Of a DNA stretch of 16,221 nt, positions 1 to 6,857 are shown piece after piece; the stretch's first letter is position 1; each line of letters opens with the position of its first letter. Both the position numbers and the translations under genes were made by a program. Source of the DNA: JAAYCI01 sp047972265 (GTDB lineage Bacteria > Bacillota > Clostridia > Oscillospirales > Ruminococcaceae); assembly GCA_047972265.1 (NCBI GenBank), contig JBKEAM010000049.1, positions 1 through 16,221 of the forward strand, read 5' to 3'. The notes under the pieces were generated by a model, which saw nothing but the letters and a program-made list of their open reading frames with translations, made no database searches and was not told the DNA's origin.

Positions 1-587
1 GTAAGGCCGCCAAGCCCAAGCCCTGCAACAAGGGTGCTTACATTGTACTCCAGCTCGGTTAAAATTACGCCTGCTGTAAATACAACCACAAGTACATTAA
101 AAATGGCAGACATAAACCGGGTGGCGCTTTTGCTAAGGTGCATCTCGGCCCGGGTGGGTTTTGTGCGGATAAAAAAGGAGGACATGCGGTTTGCGCTTAT
201 AAGGCCCCATGCAAGGGCAGATACCGCGGCAATGCGCAGTGCTTTGGACATAAACAAAGAAGCAAAGGTGCAAAAGTGAGACAACCAGTAAACCAACTGC
301 AAATTGTTGCGCTGTGCATAAGGGGGCAGGGCAGAAGCAAGCAGCCAAACAAAAAGGCAGATACCGGCCACCTTTAAAAATACCGTTAGGGGGCGGGCAA
401 AACCCTTAAGCCACTTTAGCATAGCTTTGTTTTTAATCTTTTTTTCTTTTAATAAGCGGGTAAATACCATGCGGTTTAAAATAATGCTGGCAGCAAAAAA
501 TACCAGCAAAATTAAAGCGGCTGTTGCCACATAAGGTACAAAAGCTTTGTAGTTATCCCAAAAGGTCCCCAGAGCAATCAACAACAC
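1..587 (-). CDS. MscS-family mechanosensitive ion channel (C-terminus cut by window edge)
   Basis: Reading leftwards from a GTG at 587, one frame stays open to the window edge and gives 195 residues. Hydrophobic segments lie at about residues 15-37, 67-88, 100-130 and 158-178. They are followed by NVSTLVAGLGLGGL (182-195), which matches the start of the pore-lining helix of small-conductance mechanosensitive channels. Known family members are membrane channels that open under membrane tension and release solutes during osmotic downshift. The cytoplasmic beta and C-terminal domains would lie beyond position 1. The start was chosen because GAGAGGAA lies about 4-11 bases upstream. An ATG two bases earlier is out of frame and meets TGA after two codons. 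The gene diverges from the riboflavin uptake unit and probably shares no regulation with it. The family call rests mainly on the glycine-rich motif and the membrane topology. Confidence 0.82.
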   Translation of the reverse strand, partial: MLLIALGTFWDNYKAFVPYVATAALILLVFFAASIILNRMVFTRLLKEKKIKNKAMLKWLKGFARPLTVFLKVAGICLFVWLLASALPPYAQRNNLQLVYWLSHFCTFASLFMSKALRIAAVSALAWGLISANRMSSFFIRTKPTRAEMHLSKSATRFMSAIFNVLVVVFTAGVILTELEYNVSTLVAGLGLGGL

Positions 588-610
588 ATCTTCCTCTCTG
601 CAAATAAAAC

Positions 611-639
611 TTGCAAACATACAGCATGCGGTTTATAAT
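611..639 (+). promoter_or_regulatory. Sigma-A-like promoter of ribU
   Basis: TTGCAA at 611-616 and a perfect TATAAT at 634-639 are separated by 17 bp. Transcription would start near 646, just before the FMN aptamer begins, as expected for a riboswitch-controlled transcript. No clearer promoter is seen in the stretch 588-660, which otherwise holds only the upstream sequence of the divergent mscS-like gene. Confidence 0.8.
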
Positions 640-659
640 ATGTATATATTAAATAGCTT

Positions 660-769
660 GTTTCAGGGCGGGGTGCAATTCCCCACCGGCGGTAAAGCCC
701 GCGACCATCCGCAAGGATGCTGATTTGGTGAAATTCCAAAGCCGACGGTATAGTCCGGAGTGAAGAAAC
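660..769 (+). promoter_or_regulatory. FMN riboswitch (RFN element)
   Basis: The conserved RFN core is plain. AGGGCGGGGTGC is followed by ATTCCCCACCGGCGG, then AAGCCCGCGA, CCAAAGCCGACGGTATAG and TCCGGAGTGAAG. The closing P1 stem pairs GTTTC (660-664) with GAAAC (765-769). The element binds flavin mononucleotide. It lies directly upstream of an intrinsic terminator and a riboflavin transporter gene, so FMN binding should favour termination and turn off uptake. A stretch inside the aptamer, AGGGCGG at 665-671, is perfectly complementary to the 5' arm of the terminator (793-799). This is a plausible antiterminator pairing when FMN is absent. Confidence 0.96.
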
Positions 770-793
770 GGCTGCGCAATATTCTGCGCCGTC

Positions 794-824
794 CGCCCTT
801 TTGCATTTGCAAAAGGGCGTTTTT
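794..824 (+). terminator. Riboswitch-controlled intrinsic terminator before ribU
   Basis: CGCCCTTTTGC (794-804) pairs with GCAAAAGGGCG (809-819) to form a perfect 11-bp stem around an ATTT loop, followed by TTTTT at 820-824. It lies 25 bases after the FMN aptamer and about 55 bases before the ribU start. This is the expected position for the expression platform of a transcription-attenuating riboswitch. Confidence 0.92.
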
Positions 825-878
825 ATTTGCAGAAACATTACGCGCCGCCCAGCAGGCCTAAAAAATGGAGGTAGTGTA

Positions 879-1454
879 ATGCAAACGGCTCAAAACACAG
901 GTAAAAGAACAAAAAAAATGGTAGTGGTTGCAATGTTTGCCGCCATATCCGCAGCACTGATGTTTATCGAACTGCCCATGGGTTTTTTGTTTCCCGCGGC
1001 GCCTTTTTTACAGTTGGACTTTTCGGGCGTTCCGGTTTTACTGGGTAGCTTTTTGTACGGCCCCGTTGCGGGGATTGTAATTAGCTTTATAAAAGCGGCA
1101 ATCCATCTTTCGGTTTCGGCCACCATGGGCATAGGAGAACTGGTGGATTTTATAATCATGGCGTCTTTTGCCATTGTTGGTGGGTTTATTTACAAAAAAA
1201 ATAAAACGCGTAAGGGTGCATTAATTGGCTTAATATGCGGTACAGTTGTAATTGCCGTTATGGGGGTAGTTACCAACTGGTTTATAGCCCTGCCACTTTA
1301 TTCGGCTTTGTTTCATTTTAATGTAGAAAACGTAAAAATGTTTTTAATTGCCGGCATTGTGCCCTTTAACCTTTTAAAAGGCGTTGCTATTTCTGCAGTA
1401 ACATTTTTGGTGTACAAAAGGCTTTCGGGCTGGCTGCACCGTTTTACGGGCTAA
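879..1454 (+). CDS. ribU: Riboflavin ECF transporter substrate-binding subunit RibU
   Basis: This 191-residue integral membrane protein has the size and about six hydrophobic segments expected of the S component of an energy-coupling factor transporter. RibU captures riboflavin and works with the shared EcfT and EcfA/A' module, which is not encoded here. Segments are visible at about 14-35, 50-70, 80-105, 108-128, 137-160 and 165-185. The QLDFSGVPVLLGSFLYGP stretch (about residues 46-63) matches the conserved D-F-S-x-V-P region of RibU proteins. The basic N-terminal segment TGKRTKK comes before the first helix. The start is set by GGAGGTAG at 867-874, close before ATG 879. The frame is open further upstream to 801, but that would place translation inside the terminator hairpin. 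FMN control of the leader strongly supports riboflavin as the substrate. The gene appears to be transcribed alone, ending at the terminator at 1538-1587. Confidence 0.93.
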   Translation: MQTAQNTGKRTKKMVVVAMFAAISAALMFIELPMGFLFPAAPFLQLDFSGVPVLLGSFLYGPVAGIVISFIKAAIHLSVSATMGIGELVDFIIMASFAIVGGFIYKKNKTRKGALIGLICGTVVIAVMGVVTNWFIALPLYSALFHFNVENVKMFLIAGIVPFNLLKGVAISAVTFLVYKRLSGWLHRFTG

Positions 1455-1537
1455 GGCCATATTAGTATTATACTCTGTATTTTTGGCATTTATATAACAA
1501 AATGTGAATAATTGCAGAATTGGCATTTACTCAATAC

Positions 1538-1587
1538 AAAAAAACACCGGTATGCAGGCCTTTTTCCCCCTGCATACCGGTGTTTTG
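1538..1587. terminator. Bidirectional intrinsic terminator between ribU and rnhA
   Basis: AAAACACCGGTATGCAGG (1541-1558) is perfectly complementary to CCTGCATACCGGTGTTTT (1569-1586), giving an 18-bp stem with a 10-base loop. On the minus strand the stem ends in a run of seven T (complement of 1538-1544), which suits rnhA termination. On the plus strand the shorter TTTT run ends ribU transcription. The 80 bases between ribU and this hairpin show no gene. Confidence 0.92.
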
Positions 1588-1589
1588 TG

Positions 1590-2027
1590 TTATTTATGCA
1601 GTGCTGCCTGCTCTACGGCCAAGGCATCACAGCGTTCGTTTTCGGCATGGCCTGCATGGCCTTTTATCCAGTTGTACTGCATTTTATGCTTTGCGGTTTC
1701 GATAAGCAATTCTTCCCACAGGTCTGGGTTAAGGGCGGGCTGCCCGCCCGATCGCTTCCAGCCTTCGCGTTTCCAACCTGCAGCCCAACCTTTTTGCAGG
1801 CCATCCAGCACATATTTAGAGTCACTGGTAACAACCACTTGGCAGGGCTCTTTAAGCATACGCAACGCTTCCAGCAGGGCGGTCATCTCCATACGGTTAT
1901 TGGTGGTTTCTTTTTCTCCGCCCGCAATCTCTTTTTCGCTCTCTCCATAACGCAAAATAGCGCCCCAGCCGCCCGGGCCGGGGTTGCCGCTGCAAGCGCC
2001 GTCGGTATAAATGTATACGGTTCTCAT
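1590..2027 (-). CDS. rnhA: Ribonuclease HI
   Basis: This 145-residue protein is close to the usual 150-155 of bacterial RNase HI. It hydrolyses the RNA strand of RNA-DNA hybrids, for example R-loops and leftover primers, using two metal ions. All catalytic positions are visible: D9 in TDGACSGNPGPGGWG, E47 in NNRMEMTA, D69 in TSDSKYV, H124 in KGHAGHAEN and D134 in NERCDALA. The tryptophan and lysine-rich stretch at 81-92 (WAAGWKREGWKR) is the basic handle that grips the hybrid. The start ATG at 2027 has GGAG six bases upstream (2033-2036) and a good promoter at 2059-2087, so the gene is probably monocistronic. It is transcribed against ribU and away from rnjA. Confidence 0.97.
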   Translation of the reverse strand: MRTVYIYTDGACSGNPGPGGWGAILRYGESEKEIAGGEKETTNNRMEMTALLEALRMLKEPCQVVVTSDSKYVLDGLQKGWAAGWKREGWKRSGGQPALNPDLWEELLIETAKHKMQYNWIKGHAGHAENERCDALAVEQAALHK

Positions 2028-2058
2028 GTTGTCTCCGGTAAGATGTTTTGTCTGGTTT

Positions 2059-2087
2059 AGTATACCTGTGGCGGCGGCAATTGTAAA
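2059..2087 (-). promoter_or_regulatory. Sigma-A-like promoter of rnhA
   Basis: Read on the minus strand, TTTACA (2087-2082) and TATACT (2064-2059) are 17 bp apart. The start of transcription would fall about 25 bases before the rnhA ATG, leaving a short leader that carries the GGAG ribosome binding site. Confidence 0.78.
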
Positions 2088-2155
2088 CCGCTATTTTTGG
2101 CAAAGCTACTGCAAAAATTATGTGGGTACAAGCGGGCGGCAACACCGCCGATATC

Positions 2156-2184
2156 TTGACAAAAAGCTTATAACCCCGTAAACT
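2156..2184 (+). promoter_or_regulatory. Sigma-A-like promoter of the rnjA-gdpP block
   Basis: A consensus TTGACA at 2156-2161 is followed after exactly 17 bp by TAAACT (2179-2184). Transcription should begin near 2191 and leave a leader of about 190 nt before the rnjA start. This is the strongest -35 element in the window and the likely driver of the long plus-strand block. Confidence 0.82.
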
Positions 2185-2190
2185 AAAACA

Positions 2191-2383
2191 AGATATATTT
2201 AGGCTGGAGTGTTATATGTAAAGGTCAGTGCTCCGCCGCTTTATGATGAAATCTAGCGCTTTTCGAAGAGGAAACGCTTTATTTGTTGGAATAGATAAGA
2301 ACTATATTTTTTTAAAAAGGCAAAGAACTATGGGCTCCCCCATACAGGGGTGGGGCTTGGCTTTGCGTTAATTGGAGGAAATA
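2191..2383 (+). other. Long structured 5' leader of rnjA, no family recognised
   Basis: This 193-base stretch holds no gene of normal length and matches no riboswitch class that I recognise. Three things are visible. GGAGTGTT (2206-2213) can pair with AGTGCTCC (2227-2234), placing ATG-TAA (2216-2221) in the loop. TATGGG (2329-2334) pairs perfectly with CCCATA (2339-2344) around a 4-base loop. A competing pairing of CCCC (2337-2341) with the GGGG runs at 2347-2355 cannot form at the same time. The leader ends in a strong ribosome binding site, TTGGAGGAA at 2372-2380. Regulation through this leader is inference only. Confidence 0.45.
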
Positions 2384-4276
2384 ATGAATCAAAAACAGAA
2401 CAAAACTGCTGTTGAGGGCCAAAAGCGCCAAACACGGCAGGTAAAAAGTGCGCCCAAACAGGCAAATGCGGCCCCGGCAAAAACCAAAACAGCCGGTAAG
2501 CCTGCCGCAGCCAAAAACGCTGCCCCCAAGGCGGGTACAACCAAAACAGAAACAGCGGCTCGCCGCCCTTCGCGCCAAAGCTATTACTCGCCCCGCCGCC
2601 GCCCGCAAGAAAAACCGGCGGTGCCAATCCACATCTATCCGCTGGGCGGCCTTGGCGAAATTGGTAAAAACATGACCGTTTACGAGTGCAGTGGCGATAT
2701 GATGATTGTGGATTGCGGCTCGCTTTTTCCCGAAAGCGACATGTACGGGGTGGATTTGGTTATCCCGGATTTTACCTTTGTAGAACAAAACCGCGAAAAA
2801 ATTAGAGGCATTGCCATTACCCACGGGCACGAAGATCATATTGGCGCCCTGCCTTATCTGCTAAGAGAGATTAACCTGCCAATATATGCCACACGGCTCA
2901 CCATTGGCTTAATTCAAAATAAATTAGAAGAGCACGGCCTAAAAGGCAGCACTGTTTTGCACCTGATAGAGCCCAGTGTAAAGTTTAAATTGGGGTGTTT
3001 TGAAATTACCCCCATTCGTGTAAACCACTCTATTCCGGATGCGGTTGCCTTTGCAATTGAAACACCGGCCGGCACCATTATACAAACAGGTGACTTTAAG
3101 GTGGATTATACCCCCATTGGCGGCGGCGTAATAGACCTTAACTCTTTTGCCGAGTACGGTAAAAAAGGTGTTTTGGCACTATTAAGTGACTCTACCAACT
3201 CGGAGCGCCCGGGTATGACGGTGAGCGAAAGCAAGGTACACGAAAGCTTGCAGACTCTGTTTAGCAAAGCAACCAACCAGCGTATTTTGGTGGCCACTTT
3301 TGCCTCTAACTTGTACCGTGTGCAGCAAATTGTAGACCTTGCGGTAGAAAGCGGCCGTAAAGTTGCCATTTCGGGCCGCAGCATGGTAAACAACACCCAG
3401 ATGGCCAGAGAACTGGGCTACCTGAAAGTGCCCGATAATGTTATTATTGATATAGACCAGATTAACAAATACCCGCCCGAATCGGTTGCAATTATTACCA
3501 CCGGCAGCCAGGGAGAAACGCTAAGTGCGTTGTCTCGTATGGCGGCCAACAGCCACCGCAATGTACGTGTAGGCCCCGGGGATTTTATCATCATTTCGGC
3601 TACGCCTATTCCCGGCAACGAAAAAATGGTTACCAAAGTAGTAAATGGCCTGCTAAAACTGGGCGCCGAAGTTATTTATGATAAAATGTACGATGTACAC
3701 GCTTCCGGCCATGCCTGCCAGGATGAGCAAAAGCTGATGCTGGAGCTGGTACGCCCTAAATTCTTTATTCCGGTACATGGCGAGTTTAAACATTTGCGCA
3801 GACACGCACAAACGGCCGAGGCTATGGGTGTGCCCAAGGCAAATATCCAAATAGCAGATACAGGGGACCATATCCGTGTAAGTACCAACGGCATTGCACT
3901 GGAAGAGCCGATACAGGCGGGGGCCCTGATGGTGGATGGCCTTGGCGTGGGCGATGTTGGCAGCGTGGTGCTGCGTGACCGCCGCCTCTTGTCTCAAGAC
4001 GGCATAGTGGTGCTTTCTGTTTGCATAGACCGCGAAAGCGGCGAGCAGATTACCCCAGTAGAGCTGTTCTCGCGCGGGTTTGTATATGTTAGAGACTCGG
4101 AAGAACTGCTGGAAGAAACCCGGCTGGCTGTACAACAGGTAATAGAGGATGGTACAGGGCGTTCGCATCAGGATTTAAACAGCCTAAAGGCAAAGGTGCG
4201 CGAAGCGGCCTCCAGCCTTTTGTACCGCCGCACCAAAAGAAGCCCAATGATACTGCCTATTGTAAACGAAGTGTAA
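2384..4276 (+). CDS. rnjA: Ribonuclease J
   Basis: This 630-residue protein belongs to the metallo-beta-lactamase/beta-CASP RNases that degrade and process mRNA and rRNA by 5'-to-3' exonuclease and endonuclease cleavage. The catalytic core begins near residue 81 with IPLGGLGEIGKNM-like sequence (PLGGLGEIGKNM, 86-97). The zinc-binding HGHEDH lies at 147-152, further ligand candidates at H215 (VNHSIPD) and D237 (TGDFK), and a beta-CASP motif at PVHGEFKHL. The first 80 residues are an extra, probably disordered tail rich in Lys, Arg, Ala, Pro and Gln, which makes the protein longer than the usual ~555. The start is ATG 2384 with TTGGAGGAA just upstream. An in-frame TTG at 2372 lies inside that ribosome binding site and is rejected. 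gdpP follows after 44 bp. The J1 or J2 assignment is uncertain; rnjA is used for the family. Confidence 0.93.
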   Translation: MNQKQNKTAVEGQKRQTRQVKSAPKQANAAPAKTKTAGKPAAAKNAAPKAGTTKTETAARRPSRQSYYSPRRRPQEKPAVPIHIYPLGGLGEIGKNMTVYECSGDMMIVDCGSLFPESDMYGVDLVIPDFTFVEQNREKIRGIAITHGHEDHIGALPYLLREINLPIYATRLTIGLIQNKLEEHGLKGSTVLHLIEPSVKFKLGCFEITPIRVNHSIPDAVAFAIETPAGTIIQTGDFKVDYTPIGGGVIDLNSFAEYGKKGVLALLSDSTNSERPGMTVSESKVHESLQTLFSKATNQRILVATFASNLYRVQQIVDLAVESGRKVAISGRSMVNNTQMARELGYLKVPDNVIIDIDQINKYPPESVAIITTGSQGETLSALSRMAANSHRNVRVGPGDFIIISATPIPGNEKMVTKVVNGLLKLGAEVIYDKMYDVHASGHACQDEQKLMLELVRPKFFIPVHGEFKHLRRHAQTAEAMGVPKANIQIADTGDHIRVSTNGIALEEPIQAGALMVDGLGVGDVGSVVLRDRRLLSQDGIVVLSVCIDRESGEQITPVELFSRGFVYVRDSEELLEETRLAVQQVIEDGTGRSHQDLNSLKAKVREAASSLLYRRTKRSPMILPIVNEV

Positions 4277-4320
4277 ATTGCTGCGGGGCAAAAGAACGCT
4301 GATCTTTCAAAGGGGAAACT

Positions 4321-6297
4321 ATGAAAAAGCGCGGAAGGATATGGAACAGTACCACTCTTATTTTGCTGTTGCTGCTTTTATGTTTGGCTTTGGCGGGTAT
4401 TTTGGCCGTTGCCAGCCCGGCTTGGCTGCCTGTGGCAGGCGGGGTTGTGCTTGTGGTGGGGCTGTTGGTGGTTTTATCTACCGCGCGGTTGCGCAAGTGG
4501 CTGCGCCGCATTTTAAACAGCAAGGGCACCGTAGACGGAGCCGAGCAGGGCGGGCTTGCGCAGCTAAACATACCGGTAATGGTGGTAAGCGGCAAGCAGG
4601 TGGTTTGGTATAACCAAACTTTTCGCAAACAAATTACGGGCGGCGATGATATTGTTTTGCTGCCGGTAAATAAAGTTGTGCCGGGGCTGGATTTGAATGC
4701 CAGCGGTACGGCGCAGGGGCAGGATTTGGAAGTGGGCGGGGCTTTGTATACCGCCTACTCCAGCTATATGAATGCCGAAAAAACACTTTACTTTGTGGTT
4801 TTGGCCGAGAATACGCTGCTAAAAAAACAAGCAGCCGAGTATTTGGCCAGTATGCCTGCGGTTTTGTATATTGTAATAGATACCTACGACGAGATGATGA
4901 AAGAGCTGCGCGAAAGCGCCCAGCTTCAATTATTGTCTCAGGTAGATGCCATGATTGAAAAATATGTGCGCAAACGCGATGGATTTATGCGGCGCATTAC
5001 TTCCTCGCGCTATATTGCGGTGGTAGAAGAACGCCACCTGCAAAATATGGTAGAAAGTAAGTTTGACATACTGGACACCGTGCGGGCGCTTGGGGACGAA
5101 AAAACATCCATCACACTTTCTGTAGGGGTTGGGCATAAGGCCAAAGGTTATAAAGATGCCGACACCATGGCCGTGCAGGCGCTGGATATGGCGCTGGGAC
5201 GCGGCGGAGACCAGGTAGCTGTTAAGGATACAGAGGGATTTTCTTTTTACGGCGGTGTTTCGCAAAGCGTGGAAAAACGCGAGCGGGTAAAAAGCCGTGT
5301 AATTGCAAACTCGATGAAAAACCTTGTGCAGCAAAGCGAGCGGGTGCTGGTAATGGGGCATAAGCATTCTGATATGGACAGTGTGGGCGCTGCCATAGGG
5401 ATGTTGCGTTTTTGCAAGATGTGCGAAAAACCGGCCTCGATTGTTTTGGATGTACAGCATACTCTATCGGGCAGTTTGTTGGATTTGCTGTACCAAGCTG
5501 GATACGAAAAAGATATTATCTCTCCGCATGCGGCCCGGCCGTTGGCAGGGGAAAAAACATTGTTAATTATTGTAGATACCCATATGCCCAATTTGCTGGA
5601 AAGCCGCGAAATATACCAAGCCTGCAAACAGGTGGCTATTATAGACCATCACCGTAAAATGGTAGGGCATATAGATAATGCAACGCTTTTTTACCATGAG
5701 CCGTATGCTTCCAGTGCCAGCGAACTTGTGAGCGAGCTGCTGCAATATATAGAGGGCCCGCGGGATCAAAAACCGACCGCAGCAGATGCCGAGGCGCTTT
5801 TGGCCGGGATTATGTTAGACACCCGCACATTCTCTTTGCATGTAGGGGTGCGCACTTTTGAGGCAGCTGCCTACCTGCGCCGCATGGGGGCGCGTACCGA
5901 TGTGGTAAAACGCTTGTTTGCTTCCAGTATGGACGATTATGTTTACCGCAGCCACCTTGTGTCGGAAGCGGAGTTTTACCGCGGATTTGCCGTGGTGGTT
6001 AGCGATGAACTGCCCGCAGATACCGAAACAGTTGGGGCGCAGGCCGCCAACGACCTGCTTACCATAGAGCGGGTAAAAGCCAGTATTGTGGCAATACGCA
6101 CTGGCGATATTATGCGGGTGTCGGCACGCAGCATGGGCGAAATGAACGTGCAGCTTGTAATGGAAAAAATGGGCGGCGGCGGGCACCTTACCATGGCGGG
6201 CGCCCAACTGGAAAACGCAGACATACAGGCCGCGCGCGATTTAATAATGGACGCGATAGACCAGTATTTGGCTGAGGCAAAGCAGAACGGTAAGTAA
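4321..6297 (+). CDS. gdpP: GdpP-type membrane c-di-AMP phosphodiesterase
   Basis: At 658 residues this matches GdpP/YybT (about 659). Known members hydrolyse cyclic di-AMP to pApA and so influence potassium balance, wall stress and beta-lactam tolerance. Two membrane helices (12-32 and 36-54) anchor the protein. A PAS-like segment (about 82-165) is followed by a degenerate GGDEF domain (about 175-305) in which SSRYIAV replaces the GGDEF loop, so no cyclase activity is expected. The catalytic DHH domain has HKHSDMDS (H347, D351, D353), VDTH (D419), IDHH (H443-H444) and LDTR (D500). The DHHA1 domain ends with GGGGHLTMAGA (618-628). The ATG start has AAAGGGG at 4309-4315. It lies 44 bp after rnjA with no terminator between, and upstream of rplI and dnaB, which is the usual Firmicute neighbourhood. 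Confidence 0.95.
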   Translation: MKKRGRIWNSTTLILLLLLLCLALAGILAVASPAWLPVAGGVVLVVGLLVVLSTARLRKWLRRILNSKGTVDGAEQGGLAQLNIPVMVVSGKQVVWYNQTFRKQITGGDDIVLLPVNKVVPGLDLNASGTAQGQDLEVGGALYTAYSSYMNAEKTLYFVVLAENTLLKKQAAEYLASMPAVLYIVIDTYDEMMKELRESAQLQLLSQVDAMIEKYVRKRDGFMRRITSSRYIAVVEERHLQNMVESKFDILDTVRALGDEKTSITLSVGVGHKAKGYKDADTMAVQALDMALGRGGDQVAVKDTEGFSFYGGVSQSVEKRERVKSRVIANSMKNLVQQSERVLVMGHKHSDMDSVGAAIGMLRFCKMCEKPASIVLDVQHTLSGSLLDLLYQAGYEKDIISPHAARPLAGEKTLLIIVDTHMPNLLESREIYQACKQVAIIDHHRKMVGHIDNATLFYHEPYASSASELVSELLQYIEGPRDQKPTAADAEALLAGIMLDTRTFSLHVGVRTFEAAAYLRRMGARTDVVKRLFASSMDDYVYRSHLVSEAEFYRGFAVVVSDELPADTETVGAQAANDLLTIERVKASIVAIRTGDIMRVSARSMGEMNVQLVMEKMGGGGHLTMAGAQLENADIQAARDLIMDAIDQYLAEAKQNGK

Positions 6298-6302
6298 ACT
6301 GT

Positions 6303-6330
6303 TTGCCAATTGCCTGCGGTATGGTACTAT
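6303..6330 (+). promoter_or_regulatory. Candidate internal promoter before rplI
   Basis: TTGCCA (6303-6308) and TACTAT (6325-6330) are 16 bp apart, and TG one base before the -10 (6322-6323) gives an extended -10. The 107-bp gap between gdpP and rplI is the widest in the block apart from the ftsH-topoisomerase gap. No terminator is seen before it, so this would add to read-through rather than replace it. Confidence 0.5.
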
Positions 6331-6404
6331 ATAAAAAATGATTGCAGAGAAAGCGGTAATCTTGCTTCTGCTGCACAAAGCCAATGTTAAGGAGGATGCT
6401 GAAG

Positions 6405-6851
6405 ATGAAAGTAGTATTGAAAAAAGATGTAAAAAACATTGGAAAAAAGGATGAAATGCACGAGGTGAGCGACGGGTACGCACGTAACTACCTAATGCCC
6501 CGTGGGCTTGCCGTACCGGCTGACGCAAGTGCGGTGAATGAGGTAAAGTCGAAACAGGCGGCACAGGAGCACCATGCAAAAGAAGAACTGGACGCCGCAA
6601 AAGAGCAGGCCGCAGCGCTTGATGGCATTGTGGTAGAACTGGTTGCAAAGGGCGGCCAAAGCGGGCGCTTGTTTGGAGCAATTACGGTAAAAGATATTGC
6701 GGTGGCATTGTCTGCACGCGGTATTAATATCGATAAGCGTAAACTGGCGCTGGACACGCGCGAAATTAAAAACTATGGCAGTTACCAGGTAGAGGCCAAA
6801 ATTGTACCCGGTGTTTCTGCAAAATTTACCTGTAAAGTAATAGAGGAGTAA
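6405..6851 (+). CDS. rplI: Large ribosomal subunit protein bL9
   Basis: This 148-residue protein is almost exactly the normal bL9 length. The N-terminal rRNA-binding domain is clear: MKVVLKKDVKNIGKKDEMHE, then VSDGYARNYLMPRGLAVPA. A long connecting helix (about 42-75, rich in Ala, Glu and Lys) follows, and then a C-terminal domain with GGQSGRLFGAITVKDIAVAL. bL9 binds 23S rRNA near the L1 stalk and helps reading-frame fidelity. The start is set by AAGGAGG (6389-6395), nine bases before ATG 6405. In-frame ATGs at 6384 and 6396 lie before or directly against that site and are rejected. dnaB starts six bases after the stop, so the two are cotranscribed, as in many Firmicutes. Confidence 0.97.
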   Translation: MKVVLKKDVKNIGKKDEMHEVSDGYARNYLMPRGLAVPADASAVNEVKSKQAAQEHHAKEELDAAKEQAAALDGIVVELVAKGGQSGRLFGAITVKDIAVALSARGINIDKRKLALDTREIKNYGSYQVEAKIVPGVSAKFTCKVIEE

Positions 6852-6857
6852 GCCGCT

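Noticed and set aside
133..348. 71-codon minus-strand frame at the left edge
   Set aside because: It overlaps the MscS-like frame in another phase. The continuous 195-codon frame from GTG 587 has membrane helices and the MscS motif.
801..878. N-terminal extension of RibU from a TTG at 801
   Set aside because: It would start inside the riboswitch terminator stem. ATG 879 has an excellent GGAGG site and gives a normal RibU N-terminus.
1512..2060. Open frame of 182 codons on the plus strand opposite rnhA
   Set aside because: It is the shadow of rnhA, whose catalytic residues are all present. The frame crosses the terminator hairpin and has no ribosome binding site.
4639..4650. GGDD in the GdpP N-terminal region, suggesting an active diguanylate cyclase
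   Set aside because: It lies at residues 107-110 in the PAS-like segment. The true GGDEF-loop position reads SSRYI and is degenerate.
4930..5460. Minus-strand open frame of 176 codons inside gdpP
   Set aside because: It lies wholly within the well-supported gdpP frame and shows no recognisable domain or binding site. Similar antisense frames at 3653-4168, 7187-7717 and 12891-13337 were dismissed for the same reason.
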